A stretch of DNA of 64,000 nucleotides from Pedobacter nyackensis. Lineage in GTDB: Bacteria; Bacteroidota; Bacteroidia; Sphingobacteriales; Sphingobacteriaceae. A program made the position numbers and the translations under genes. The stretch spans positions 62,001-126,000 of the forward strand of contig NZ_FWYB01000014.1 in NCBI RefSeq assembly GCF_900176505.1, given 5' to 3'. Position 1 is the first letter of the stretch; each line of letters opens with the position of its first letter. This document shows, piece after piece, positions 56,443-64,000 of this stretch. The notes under the pieces were generated by a model, which made no database searches, was not told the origin of the DNA, and was given only the letters and a program-made list of their open reading frames with translations.

Positions 56443-57657
56443 TTATTCGTTCAGTATAGTTATATTTCTTCCTTCAATTTTAAACTTCACACCGCCAAAC
56501 TGCAACAGATTAATAAAGCCTGAGAAATTTACATTACGCGATATTCTTCCTGATATTTTAAGATCAGGTAAGTTCTTTTCATAAATCACATTTAAATCAT
56601 ACCAGCGTGCTGCACTCAACATCAGCTCTTGGATACTCGCATTTTTAAATTCAAAAACCCCATTTTTCCAGGCAATTGCTTCAGCTACATCCGCGTCGTA
56701 ATTAATACTAATATGTTCATTATTTGAGCTGGGAGTAACCAGCGATTGCTGCCCAGGTTTTAATATAGCCTGTTGATTTTTGAAAACGACTTTAACGCTT
56801 CCTTCCAGCAAAGTAGTTTTCACAATAGATTCTTCAGCATAACTTTTCACATTAAAATGTGTTCCAAGAACCTCTACTTCCTGCGTGTTTGTTTTTACAA
56901 TAAAGGGATGCTTTTTATCTTTAGCCACCTCAAAATAAGCTTCGCCATCTAAAGTAACCTCTCTCTTTTTAGCGTGAGTAAAAGTTGTTGGAAAGGTAAT
57001 TGACGAGGCCGCATTTAAATACGCAAAAGTTCCATCCGGTAAAATCACCTGATACTGTTCCCCGTTTCTCGTGGTAAGTGTATTGTACTTGATTTCTCCA
57101 TTACCCTCACCACTCATTTTATAAACTAACTGTCCATCGGCAGTTTTAGTAATCGACACTCCTGTTTCTTCGGCCAGCTGACCATTCATTGCGTCCGATA
57201 ATACAATCTTTTTACCATTTGCCAATGTTAAAGTAGCTGTAGTTTTCCCGGCCGGAATATCATTGATATGGGTAGCCGTTAATGACTTATTGTTAATTTT
57301 ATGTTCATAAAACCAGAGACCACCTGCAAGTACAAAAATAACAGCTGCCGCAACTGCAATTCTGGACCAAAGATTTAGCATAACGCTTCCTTTACCTGTT
57401 GTAGCTATTACCGGAAAAGAATCACCAAGCTTTTCCAAAGTTTTATTCCAAACCTTTTGTTCAATACTTTTTGAAAGTTCCTGAAATCTTTGAAGCTTAT
57501 TTTGAACAATATGTTCATCCATAAGCTGATTAAAATAGATCTTATTATCCTCAGAGGAATTTTTCCACAGATTTAATTCGTCCAGTTCTTCAGCAGTCAG
57601 CTGATCCCGAAAGTACCCTACAAGAAGCTTTGAGATATGAAATTCGGTTTCAAACAT
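56443..57657 (-). CDS. FecR-family anti-sigma factor (PUL2)
   Basis: This 404-residue inner-membrane protein has a cytoplasmic N-terminal part of about 93 residues. One membrane helix follows (about 96-114, IAVAAAVIFVLAGGLWFY). The periplasmic FecR domain has LPDGTFAYLNAASSITFP and VTLDGEAYFEVAKDKKHPF near residues 205-250. A C-terminal STN-like domain starts FEFKNASIQELMLSAARWYDL and ends KIEGRNITILNE. It is a paralogue of the PUL1 FecR (shared phrases GEAYFE, HPFIVKT, LKPGQQ). It lies 77 nt after the ECF sigma gene and should couple SusC occupancy to sigma release. Length and domain order are normal. Confidence 0.94.
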   Translation of the reverse strand: MFETEFHISKLLVGYFRDQLTAEELDELNLWKNSSEDNKIYFNQLMDEHIVQNKLQRFQELSKSIEQKVWNKTLEKLGDSFPVIATTGKGSVMLNLWSRIAVAAAVIFVLAGGLWFYEHKINNKSLTATHINDIPAGKTTATLTLANGKKIVLSDAMNGQLAEETGVSITKTADGQLVYKMSGEGNGEIKYNTLTTRNGEQYQVILPDGTFAYLNAASSITFPTTFTHAKKREVTLDGEAYFEVAKDKKHPFIVKTNTQEVEVLGTHFNVKSYAEESIVKTTLLEGSVKVVFKNQQAILKPGQQSLVTPSSNNEHISINYDADVAEAIAWKNGVFEFKNASIQELMLSAARWYDLNVIYEKNLPDLKISGRISRNVNFSGFINLLQFGGVKFKIEGRNITILNE

Positions 57658-57734
57658 ATGGAGCAGAATTGATAATTTAACATTGGTTTAGTATAGAAGC
57701 TCCAAAAACGTAAAAACGCCCAAAAGAATTTCAA

Positions 57735-58343
57735 TTATTTTCCAAATCCATCAATAAATAGTAAAAAAGCCAGATAAAAAGGTCCAGAAAGATTCTTTTT
57801 CAAGAAAGCAGTCTTAAGCTGATCAACCGCTCTGGCCTTATGATTTCGTACTGTCTTTACAGATAAATTGAGTTGAAATGCAATTTCATCAGTTTTTTTG
57901 CCTTCAAAATAAATAAGGTTGAATACTTCCCTGCATCTTTCAGGTAAAAAATTAAGTTCCTGATCTAATACATTCAGAAATTCAGCTTCAATAATTTCGT
58001 GCAAAATAGTATTTCCGCTTTGTTCGAGTTGATTGAAGTAAAGCTGTTGGGCAGCTGTTTTGCGCTTCAAATCTCTGAGATAGGTAAGACATACGTTACG
58101 GCAACGTATATATAAATAGGCCTTAATATTCTCTGCTGTTTTAAAATCTGCACGTTTTTCCCAAATTTTCACGAAACACTCAGAGACAATGTCTTCTGTT
58201 TCCGATTCGTCCTGCGTTAGCCGAATGGCGAAATAACATAAAGTTTTATAATGTAATTTATAGAAATATTCAAGAGCCTGACTCTCGCCATCCCTGAATG
58301 CACTCATCCAATAAGCTTCATCGTTTTTGTCTATTGACTCCAT
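57735..58343 (-). CDS. ECF-type RNA polymerase sigma factor (PUL2)
   Basis: The 202-residue product has sigma region 2 (ALEYFYKLHYKTLCYFAIRL, then ETEDIVSECFVKIWEKR, about residues 22-60) and region 4 (LPERCREVFNLIYFEGKKTDE, then LNLSVKTVRNHKARAVDQL, about 138-180). A hydrophobic C-terminal tail follows. It is a FecI/PUL-type ECF factor and probably drives the susC operon of PUL2. It is divergent from the TonB receptor operon across a 292-nt spacer. That spacer carries a perfect inverted repeat ACACA-TTA-TGTGT (58387-58399) 43 nt upstream of the sigma start codon, a possible operator for an unknown protein. Confidence 0.94.
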   Translation of the reverse strand: MESIDKNDEAYWMSAFRDGESQALEYFYKLHYKTLCYFAIRLTQDESETEDIVSECFVKIWEKRADFKTAENIKAYLYIRCRNVCLTYLRDLKRKTAAQQLYFNQLEQSGNTILHEIIEAEFLNVLDQELNFLPERCREVFNLIYFEGKKTDEIAFQLNLSVKTVRNHKARAVDQLKTAFLKKNLSGPFYLAFLLFIDGFGK

Positions 58344-58520
58344 TCATATTTTATATTGGAGAACAATATCTGTAATTATTTTCTAAACACATTATGTGTA
58401 ATGAAATTACCCTTCTCCAGCACCGACAGGCTCAAGTTCTCTGTGAGGGGTTTTCATCAGAGATGAACTTCAGCAATGAAATTCGGAAATTACTTTTAAA
58501 TTAATTACCTCCAGTCTTTA

Positions 58521-58551
58521 TTTGGACTTGTTCTAAATAAGTATATATTTG
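58521..58551 (+). promoter_or_regulatory. Promoter of the TonB receptor/DUF4374/PepSY/DUF4198 operon
   Basis: TTTG (58521-58524), a 19-nt spacer and TATATTTG (58544-58551) match the Bacteroidetes housekeeping promoter without mismatch. The start point should be near 58558, giving a leader of about 78 nt before the ATG at 58636. I saw no convincing Fur box around it. Confidence 0.75.
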
Positions 58552-58566
58552 CATCATAAAAAAAAT

Positions 58567-58609
58567 GCCACACGGTTTCGGACCCGTGTGGCTAACCGGC
58601 TAATGCCGG
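58567..58609 (+). promoter_or_regulatory. Tandem-hairpin leader of the TonB receptor operon
   Basis: Two hairpins follow the predicted start point. The first pairs GCCACACGG (58567-58575) with CCGTGTGGC (58584-58592) over an 8-nt loop TTTCGGAC. The second pairs CCGGC (58596-58600) with GCCGG (58605-58609) over TAAT. There is no T-run after either, so simple termination is unlikely. The second hairpin leaves 26 nt to the start codon. It does not match a riboswitch consensus that I know. Confidence 0.55.
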
Positions 58610-58635
58610 CTTACCTTTAATCGTAGTTAAAAGTC

Positions 58636-61023
58636 ATGCAAATTAAGAAAATTTTGCTATTGGGTATGTTATGTACCTATGTAATTTTTACAAAAGCTCA
58701 AAGTCAGCTCCCTGGCATTAGCGGAAATCTAAAAAACAGCGCAGGAGTACCAGTTGCTGCTGCAACAATTAAACTCCAAAATTCTAAATATGGAGCCGTT
58801 TCTGATCACAATGGAAATTATGAAATCAGGAATGTAAAACCAGCCAATTATATAGTATTGGTAAATGCCATTGGCTTTAAGACGCAAAAAAAAGAGATTA
58901 AACTCCTTAACGGTGATAATGGGGTTGTCAATTTTCAGCTGGCAGAAAGCATTGAGCAAATGGAAACGGTAAACGTTATAGGCCGTACCAAAGCACAGGA
59001 GGTGAACAGGCAGGCTTTTAATGTGACTGCAATTGATGCAACTAAGCTGTACAATACTACCCTGGATATTTCAGGAGCGCTGGATCGTGTTGCGGGTGTC
59101 AGGGTAAGGGAATCCGGCGGTGTAGGTTCCAATTTTAACGTATCCTTAAATGGTTTCTCCGGTCGCCATATCCGTTATTTTATTGACGGGATCCCAATGG
59201 ATAATTTCGGTTCTTCCTTTCAGATCAACAACATTCCGATCAATATTGCGGAGCGTGTGGAGGTTTATAAAGGTGTGGTACCGATGTGGCTAGGTTCTGA
59301 TGCGCTTGGTGGGGCCGTGAACATCGTAACAAGCAACAGTAAACGAAATTATGTGGATGCTTCTTACTCCTATGGTTCGTTCAATACGCACCGCAGTGTG
59401 CTGAATGCCGCAGCTACTTCAAAAAGCGGATTGACGTTACAGTTGAGTGCTTTCCAAAATTATGCCGACAACGACTATAAGATCAACATTGGAACCTTAC
59501 TGCAAAACAATATGCAGGCAGACAAAAAGTCGGCTACTGTAAGGAGGTTTCATGATGTTTATCACAATGAGACTTTGATCGGTAATGTGGGTGTTGTTGG
59601 AAAATCCTGGGCCGATAATTTATTAGTTGGAATGACGCTGGGTCAGAATTATAAGGAAATGCAGACTGCAGCCAGACCTATAGCTGTTTATGGACAATTG
59701 CACAGACGCGGAAACATTGTCATGCCATCACTAAAATACAAAAAGACAGATTTAATTCCAGGATTGGATGTGACTATAAATGCCAACTATAATCTGGGAT
59801 ATGAGACAACAATCGATACGGCTAAAGCAGACTATGACTGGGACGGGATTCGCGATTCTAAGATTAGTATGGGTGAGAATGATGGCGGACAACATATAAA
59901 GTACAGAAATAACAATGGACTTGCCACAGCAATGGTTAGCTATAAGCTCACAGATCACCAGGCGATAGCCATCAATAACGTATTCTCCACCTTCGACAGA
60001 AAATCGGATAACTTGTTATTCCCTGATCTAAATCAACTGAATGCACCAAAAAAAATGGACAAGAATGTGCTCGGTGTTGGGTATTCCTACGATGTGGACA
60101 GCAAATGGAGCCTGAATATTTTTAGTAAGTACATTCTCCTAAAGAGCGTTGTGAACAGCGCTAATAAAAAAAATACAGACCATAAATTTGGATATGGTAC
60201 TGCCTTGGCTTATTACATCAAACCGGACTTACAAGTCCGCGGTTCCTATGAACTAACCAACCGGATGCCGGAAGCAAACGAGATTTTTGGTAACCTGGAA
60301 AATGAGGCCGCTAATCCGTTACTGAAGCCGGAAAAGAGTAATAACTTCAATTTGGGTGTGATATACGGGTTCAAAGTAAACGAAGTTAATCGCTTTTCCG
60401 TAACTGCGAACGCCATTTACAGGCATTCTAAAGACTTTATCTTTAGCAGGATTGTGGGTGGTACCGGACCTCTGAGAGACTTTACAACTTCTGATAACCG
60501 CGATGGTGTCCGTACCACAGGTTTTGACAGTGAGATCAGGTATTCTTATAAAAACTGGTTAAGTGCAGGCGCTACTGTAACCTACCAGATGCTTAGAAAT
60601 TTGCAAAAGCGGGACTGGAATCCCAATACAAGAGATTATTATCCGGCAGAAAGTCTTACCTATCTGGATCAGATGCCAAATATTCCTTACCTGTTTGGCA
60701 ATGCTGATGTATCCGGATCTTTCCGCAATGTATTTGGAAAGGGAAATAACCTGACTATCGGTTATAATCTGCTCTTCGTAAACCGATTCTGGCTGGATTG
60801 GCCAAGTTTCGGTAATCCTGTAGAAGAGGATAAATATTCCATTCCAACACAGCTTTCTCATGATGTGAATTTTGTCTATAGCATGAAAAACGGTCGCTAT
60901 AACATTTCCCTGGAAGCAAGAAATATTACAGACAAACCAGTATTTGACAATTTCGCCCTGCAGAAGCCAGGTCGCGGATTCTATTTAAACTTCAGGTATT
61001 TCATCAACAAGTCACAACTATAA
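58636..61023 (+). CDS. TonB-dependent receptor, siderophore/iron-type
   Basis: The 795-residue product has a signal peptide (about 1-22, TKAQS). A carboxypeptidase-regulatory-like domain (about 27-105, GISGNLKNSAGVPVAAATIKL), a TonB plug (about 125-225, LDISGALDRVAGVRVRESGGVGS...IRYFIDGIPMDNFG) and a 22-strand-type barrel ending in NFRYFINKS follow. There is no STN domain and no SusD partner, so it is a small-ligand receptor rather than a SusC. The phrase PLLKPEKSNNFNLGVIYGF is typical of such receptors. The downstream DUF4374, PepSY and DUF4198 genes form the arrangement usually linked to iron-siderophore or haem-like uptake in Bacteroidota. The ligand is not assigned. Confidence 0.92.
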   Translation: MQIKKILLLGMLCTYVIFTKAQSQLPGISGNLKNSAGVPVAAATIKLQNSKYGAVSDHNGNYEIRNVKPANYIVLVNAIGFKTQKKEIKLLNGDNGVVNFQLAESIEQMETVNVIGRTKAQEVNRQAFNVTAIDATKLYNTTLDISGALDRVAGVRVRESGGVGSNFNVSLNGFSGRHIRYFIDGIPMDNFGSSFQINNIPINIAERVEVYKGVVPMWLGSDALGGAVNIVTSNSKRNYVDASYSYGSFNTHRSVLNAAATSKSGLTLQLSAFQNYADNDYKINIGTLLQNNMQADKKSATVRRFHDVYHNETLIGNVGVVGKSWADNLLVGMTLGQNYKEMQTAARPIAVYGQLHRRGNIVMPSLKYKKTDLIPGLDVTINANYNLGYETTIDTAKADYDWDGIRDSKISMGENDGGQHIKYRNNNGLATAMVSYKLTDHQAIAINNVFSTFDRKSDNLLFPDLNQLNAPKKMDKNVLGVGYSYDVDSKWSLNIFSKYILLKSVVNSANKKNTDHKFGYGTALAYYIKPDLQVRGSYELTNRMPEANEIFGNLENEAANPLLKPEKSNNFNLGVIYGFKVNEVNRFSVTANAIYRHSKDFIFSRIVGGTGPLRDFTTSDNRDGVRTTGFDSEIRYSYKNWLSAGATVTYQMLRNLQKRDWNPNTRDYYPAESLTYLDQMPNIPYLFGNADVSGSFRNVFGKGNNLTIGYNLLFVNRFWLDWPSFGNPVEEDKYSIPTQLSHDVNFVYSMKNGRYNISLEARNITDKPVFDNFALQKPGRGFYLNFRYFINKSQL

Positions 61024-61041
61024 TAATTTAAAAAAATCAAT

Positions 61042-62301
61042 ATGAAAACAACAATTACCAAAACCCTTCTTGCCCTGGCATTTGTAGGTGTTTTAAGTTC
61101 TTGCGACAAGAAAGCGGACAGGGAAATAATTCCGGAAAATCCTGGAAATTATATCATTGCAGTTACACCGACCGCGATTGCGGGTAAGGCTGATTACCTG
61201 CTTACAGCAAGCAGCCTGGAAAGCGGCGCGGCGTCGATCATCGGTAACGGTGTGGAGCAGGATGGTACCTATAGGTATTATGTAACTGCAAATAACAAGT
61301 TTTTTAGCATGCTTTATGGTCAGGGCAGTCCCGGTGCTGTAACTGTTTATGGTGTAAAAGAAGGTAAATTAAATAAACTGAATGATTTTACTTCAGCAAC
61401 GGTACATGCTTTTGCACCAATAAATGATGATATCCTGATGGTTAGGGTACCAAGGGCAATCGCTGCGACAGGTACACCTACTGTGTATAACTGGTATCGC
61501 GTCAATACAGCAACCAATGCGCAAGTGGCCGAAGGCACTTCAGATGCGATAGCGCCAAGCGGTAATGGTGAGATTGCTCACCTGAGCTGGATCAAACAAG
61601 TAGGAAATAAGGTATTTGCACCTTTCTTCAGTATTTATGGAAGAAATTTCTGGACTAAATTTCCAGATCAGGCAGGAATCGCGGTATATTCTTATCCGGG
61701 AATGCAGTACGAAAAGACAATCAGGGATACCAGAACAAGCTTCATCGGCAGGTATTTTACAGATGGTTTGGGTGTAGTTGAAAATGGCGATGTTTATGCA
61801 TTTTCATCATCGGTAGCTACTGATGACAACACTGAAACGACAGATAATTTAACTGATTCTAAACTGACTTCTACAAAACCTTCTGCCATTACCCGCATCA
61901 ATGCAAATGCTACTGAATTTGACCAAAGCTACTTCTTTAATTTTGAGGAAGTTTCTAAAGGATATGTAATCACCAACTGGTTATATATTGGCAAAAACAA
62001 GTTTGTCGCCAATATTGAGCCAAAAGCAACGAAAGGTGCTTATGTAGTAGGTAAGCGCTTAGCAATTGTTGATGTGGTAGCTAAAACTGTAACTGCGGTA
62101 ACAGGATTCCCTGAAGTATCCACCATTTCAAGTGTAACTACTAACAACTATAGCCCAAAAGATGGAAAAACCGGTTATATCGGTGTGAATCTGATAAGTG
62201 GAGCTACCTATGTATACAAGATCGATGCGTCTAATGCAACAGCTACGCAAGGCTTAAAAGTTGAAGGTGGTGTGATCACTGCGATCCAACACCTACAATA
62301 A
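61042..62301 (+). CDS. DUF4374 domain lipoprotein
   Basis: The 419-residue lipoprotein (lipobox VLSSC, Cys21) is a predicted beta-propeller of the DUF4374 family. Visible segments are NYIIAVTPTAIAGKADYLLTA, YRYYVTANNKFFSMLYGQG, VYAFSSSVATDDN and FLGRYF-like turns (TSFIGRYFTDGLGV). It follows the TonB receptor gene by 18 nt and precedes the PepSY gene, the usual order in these operons. Family members are thought to bind the receptor's ligand or help its capture at the outer membrane; this is inference from operon structure. No catalytic motif was seen. Length is normal. Confidence 0.88.
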   Translation: MKTTITKTLLALAFVGVLSSCDKKADREIIPENPGNYIIAVTPTAIAGKADYLLTASSLESGAASIIGNGVEQDGTYRYYVTANNKFFSMLYGQGSPGAVTVYGVKEGKLNKLNDFTSATVHAFAPINDDILMVRVPRAIAATGTPTVYNWYRVNTATNAQVAEGTSDAIAPSGNGEIAHLSWIKQVGNKVFAPFFSIYGRNFWTKFPDQAGIAVYSYPGMQYEKTIRDTRTSFIGRYFTDGLGVVENGDVYAFSSSVATDDNTETTDNLTDSKLTSTKPSAITRINANATEFDQSYFFNFEEVSKGYVITNWLYIGKNKFVANIEPKATKGAYVVGKRLAIVDVVAKTVTAVTGFPEVSTISSVTTNNYSPKDGKTGYIGVNLISGATYVYKIDASNATATQGLKVEGGVITAIQHLQ

Positions 62302-62352
62302 CATCATAAATATTCTAAATAACACATTCGAAAAGACTAATACAATAAAACA

Positions 62353-63675
62353 ATGATGACTGGAAATAATAATACAAACCAAAAGAAGAAGAGCAAGGAT
62401 TCTCTTTTTACCAGGATCAACAAATGGCTTCATCTTTGGCTAGGTCTTATCTCTGGTGTCATTGTTTTAATTGTTTGTTTAACAGGATGCATCTGGGTTT
62501 TTAATGAAGAGATCAATGGATTGCTGGAACCGGAAACAAAAGTAGAAAGGCAGGACAAACCAGTGCTTACACCTGCTCAGCTGTATGCCATTGTTGCACG
62601 CGATTATCCGAAACAACAACCTGCGTATGCTACTTATCAGCAAGGTCGTGCCATCAACTTAAACCTGAAAGATAAAGTAGAAGAAAAAGGCAAAAAAGCA
62701 CGTGGCGGCGGAAGAAGAGGTGGCGGAACTACACTTAAAATCAATCCTTACACCGGAGACGTAATCGCCAAAGAAGTACGCAAAAAAGGGGAAACAGACT
62801 TTTTTAGGTTCATTCTTAATGGCCACCGCTTTTTATGGATGCCTTATGAAATTGGAAGACCAATAGTTAACTATGGTACACTCATTTTTGTGGTGCTGCT
62901 GATTACAGGATTAATCTGGTGGTATCCAAAAAAATGGAACAAAAGTACCCGCGATAAGAGTTTTAAAATCAAATGGGGCGCATCTTTTAAGCGTGTAAAC
63001 CTTGACCTGCACAACGTTCTGGGTTTCTATTCGCTGTTGTTTTTACTAGCTATTGCGCTTACCGGAATGGTATATGGCATTAAGTGGTACAGCGAGGGTT
63101 TGTATTGGGTTACCTCAGGTGGAGATCAATTAGCTGAATTTAAACGTTTGGAGTCGGACTCTCTGCAGGCCAATAAACACTATACAGCAGAACAAGCAAT
63201 GGACCTGGCCTGGAACAAGGTGATTATCAAACATCCAAAATCTCAGGGGTTTTATTACAATTTCCCAGATACTTCACAACCAAAAGCCACTATTGGTATT
63301 ACAGTATACCCGAACACCGGACAGTTTTACAACAGTCAGGGATATACCTTTGATCAGCATACCCTGGCCGAACTAAAAAGAGCAGATGTATATTCGGCAG
63401 ATTATCAAACAGCAAACTTCTCTACCAAGCTCAGAAAAATGAACTATGATATTCATGTGGGTAGTATACTTGGATTTCCCGGTAAAGTTATGGCATTTTT
63501 AGCCTCTTTAATTGGCGCCTCTCTTCCTATTACCGGATTCCTGGTCTGGTACGGCCGTAAGTTCAAAAAGAAAAAAAGTAAAACTGATAAACCTGATTCA
63601 ACTCAGACAGAAAATAATGACAGGTTGAGAAAACCAGTTGCAAAACCTGCTGTAAAAGCAGTAATGGTGGATTAA
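62353..63675 (+). CDS. PepSY-associated transmembrane protein
   Basis: The 440-residue inner-membrane protein has four hydrophobic segments: about residues 25-46 (WLHLWLGLISGVIVLIVCL), 173-190 (YGTLIFVVLLITGLIWW), 223-243 (NVLGFYSLLFLLAIALTGM) and 375-395. Conserved histidines lie near them: HLW, NGHRFLW, DLHNVLG and DIHVGSI. Two periplasmic PepSY-like parts lie between the helices, one containing a basic glycine-rich insert (ARGGGRRGGG). Relatives are proposed to be periplasmic-side ferric-siderophore reductases or partners of iron uptake, with the histidines as possible haem ligands. Gap of 51 nt from the DUF4374 gene. The C-terminus is a charged cytoplasmic tail rich in Lys. Confidence 0.9.
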   Translation: MMTGNNNTNQKKKSKDSLFTRINKWLHLWLGLISGVIVLIVCLTGCIWVFNEEINGLLEPETKVERQDKPVLTPAQLYAIVARDYPKQQPAYATYQQGRAINLNLKDKVEEKGKKARGGGRRGGGTTLKINPYTGDVIAKEVRKKGETDFFRFILNGHRFLWMPYEIGRPIVNYGTLIFVVLLITGLIWWYPKKWNKSTRDKSFKIKWGASFKRVNLDLHNVLGFYSLLFLLAIALTGMVYGIKWYSEGLYWVTSGGDQLAEFKRLESDSLQANKHYTAEQAMDLAWNKVIIKHPKSQGFYYNFPDTSQPKATIGITVYPNTGQFYNSQGYTFDQHTLAELKRADVYSADYQTANFSTKLRKMNYDIHVGSILGFPGKVMAFLASLIGASLPITGFLVWYGRKFKKKKSKTDKPDSTQTENNDRLRKPVAKPAVKAVMVD

Positions 63676-63705
63676 TAGAAACCGATAAAAAACAAATTTA
63701 TACTG

Positions 63706-64000
63706 ATGAAAAAAATATCTTTTGCGATTGTTACGGCCCTGCTTATGCTGGGAACCAGTAACGTTTTCGCGCACGCACTTTGGATTGAAACACCTGCTAC
63801 GGGTAAGGTGGGTCAGAAGCAAACAGTTAAAGTTTATTATGGCGAATATGCTGATCTGGGACGGGATAGCGTCTCAACATGGTATTCTGATGTAAAGGAA
63901 TTTAGTCTATGGCTGGTAAGTCCTGACAACAAGAAAACACAGCTTAAAGTAACACCCGGTGTGAACTATTTTGAAGGAAGTTTTACACCTGATCAAAACG
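63706..64000 (+). CDS. DUF4198 domain secreted protein, N-terminal part
   Basis: The first 98 codons are present and the rest lies beyond the window. A signal peptide (MKKISFAIVTALLMLGTSNV...FAHA) is followed by LWIETPATGKVGQKQTVKVYYGEYAD, the characteristic start of DUF4198 periplasmic proteins. In this family the mature N-terminal His (HALWIE) often helps bind a metal ion. The gene begins 30 nt after the PepSY gene and is the fourth of the iron-type operon. A periplasmic metal-binding role is inferred from family and context. Confidence 0.88.
   Translation, partial: MKKISFAIVTALLMLGTSNVFAHALWIETPATGKVGQKQTVKVYYGEYADLGRDSVSTWYSDVKEFSLWLVSPDNKKTQLKVTPGVNYFEGSFTPDQN

Noticed and set aside
58567..58609. 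Cobalamin, TPP or FMN riboswitch in the TonB receptor leader
   Set aside because: None of the conserved core boxes I know for these classes is present and the leader is too short.

Overview
The window looks like a chromosomal segment of a Bacteroidota bacterium, most likely Sphingobacteriaceae (Pedobacter-like). The basis is gene content: two SusC/SusD pairs each behind an ECF sigma factor and a FecR-type anti-sigma factor, many secreted glycosidases, DUF6266, DUF4374 and PepSY proteins, AT-rich spacers, few Shine-Dalgarno sequences, and Bacteroidetes-type promoters (TTTG, about 20 nt, TAnnTTTG). The species assignment is inference. No tRNA, rRNA, CRISPR array or insertion sequence was seen.

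Layout. (1) Positions 1-11437, minus strand: polysaccharide utilisation locus 1 (PUL1), in transcription order ECF sigma, FecR, SusC, SusD, a DUF4397 lipoprotein, a DUF6259-like TIM-barrel glycosidase, an exported sugar isomerase/epimerase-like lipoprotein and a Tat-exported Gfo/Idh/MocA oxidoreductase cut by the window edge. (2) 11537-37195, minus strand: a three-gene surface-fibre cassette dominated by one uninterrupted 23.6-kb gene of about 7858 codons. It encodes 11 beta-helix repeat units, 15 Ig-like repeats, MBG-like and Listeria-Bacteroides-type modules and a phage-tail-like tail. It is followed by two small secreted proteins that share an N-terminal module; the last ends in a self-cleaving tail-spike chaperone (S74). 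(3) 37539-44764: a DUF6266 gene with an 11-bp tandem repeat upstream, a beta-hydroxyacid dehydrogenase, a GH95-like glycosidase, an ArsR-AHSA1-DoxX operon with a clear operator pair, a second AHSA1 gene and a GlxA-type regulator. (4) 44786-58343, minus strand: PUL2, in order ECF sigma, FecR, SusC, SusD, a BNR_4 propeller protein (possible lyase), GH105, an SGNH-WbsX fusion, GH127 and the wreck of a sialate O-acetylesterase gene. (5) 58521-64000, plus strand: a TonB receptor, DUF4374, PepSY and DUF4198 operon of the iron/siderophore uptake type, with a well-formed promoter and a structured leader.

How the parts work together. In each PUL the sigma/FecR pair probably senses substrate occupancy of its SusC and switches on the downstream operon. 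SusC/SusD import oligosaccharides that the periplasmic or surface enzymes trim. PUL1 resembles an exported redox (3-keto-sugar) glycoside pathway, whereas PUL2 points to a uronate- and arabinose-bearing plant or algal polysaccharide.

The most promising undescribed elements are a 60-nt, two-helix leader shared by both susC genes, whose outer helix differs in sequence but keeps pairing, and the giant fibre gene with its two tail-fibre-like partners.
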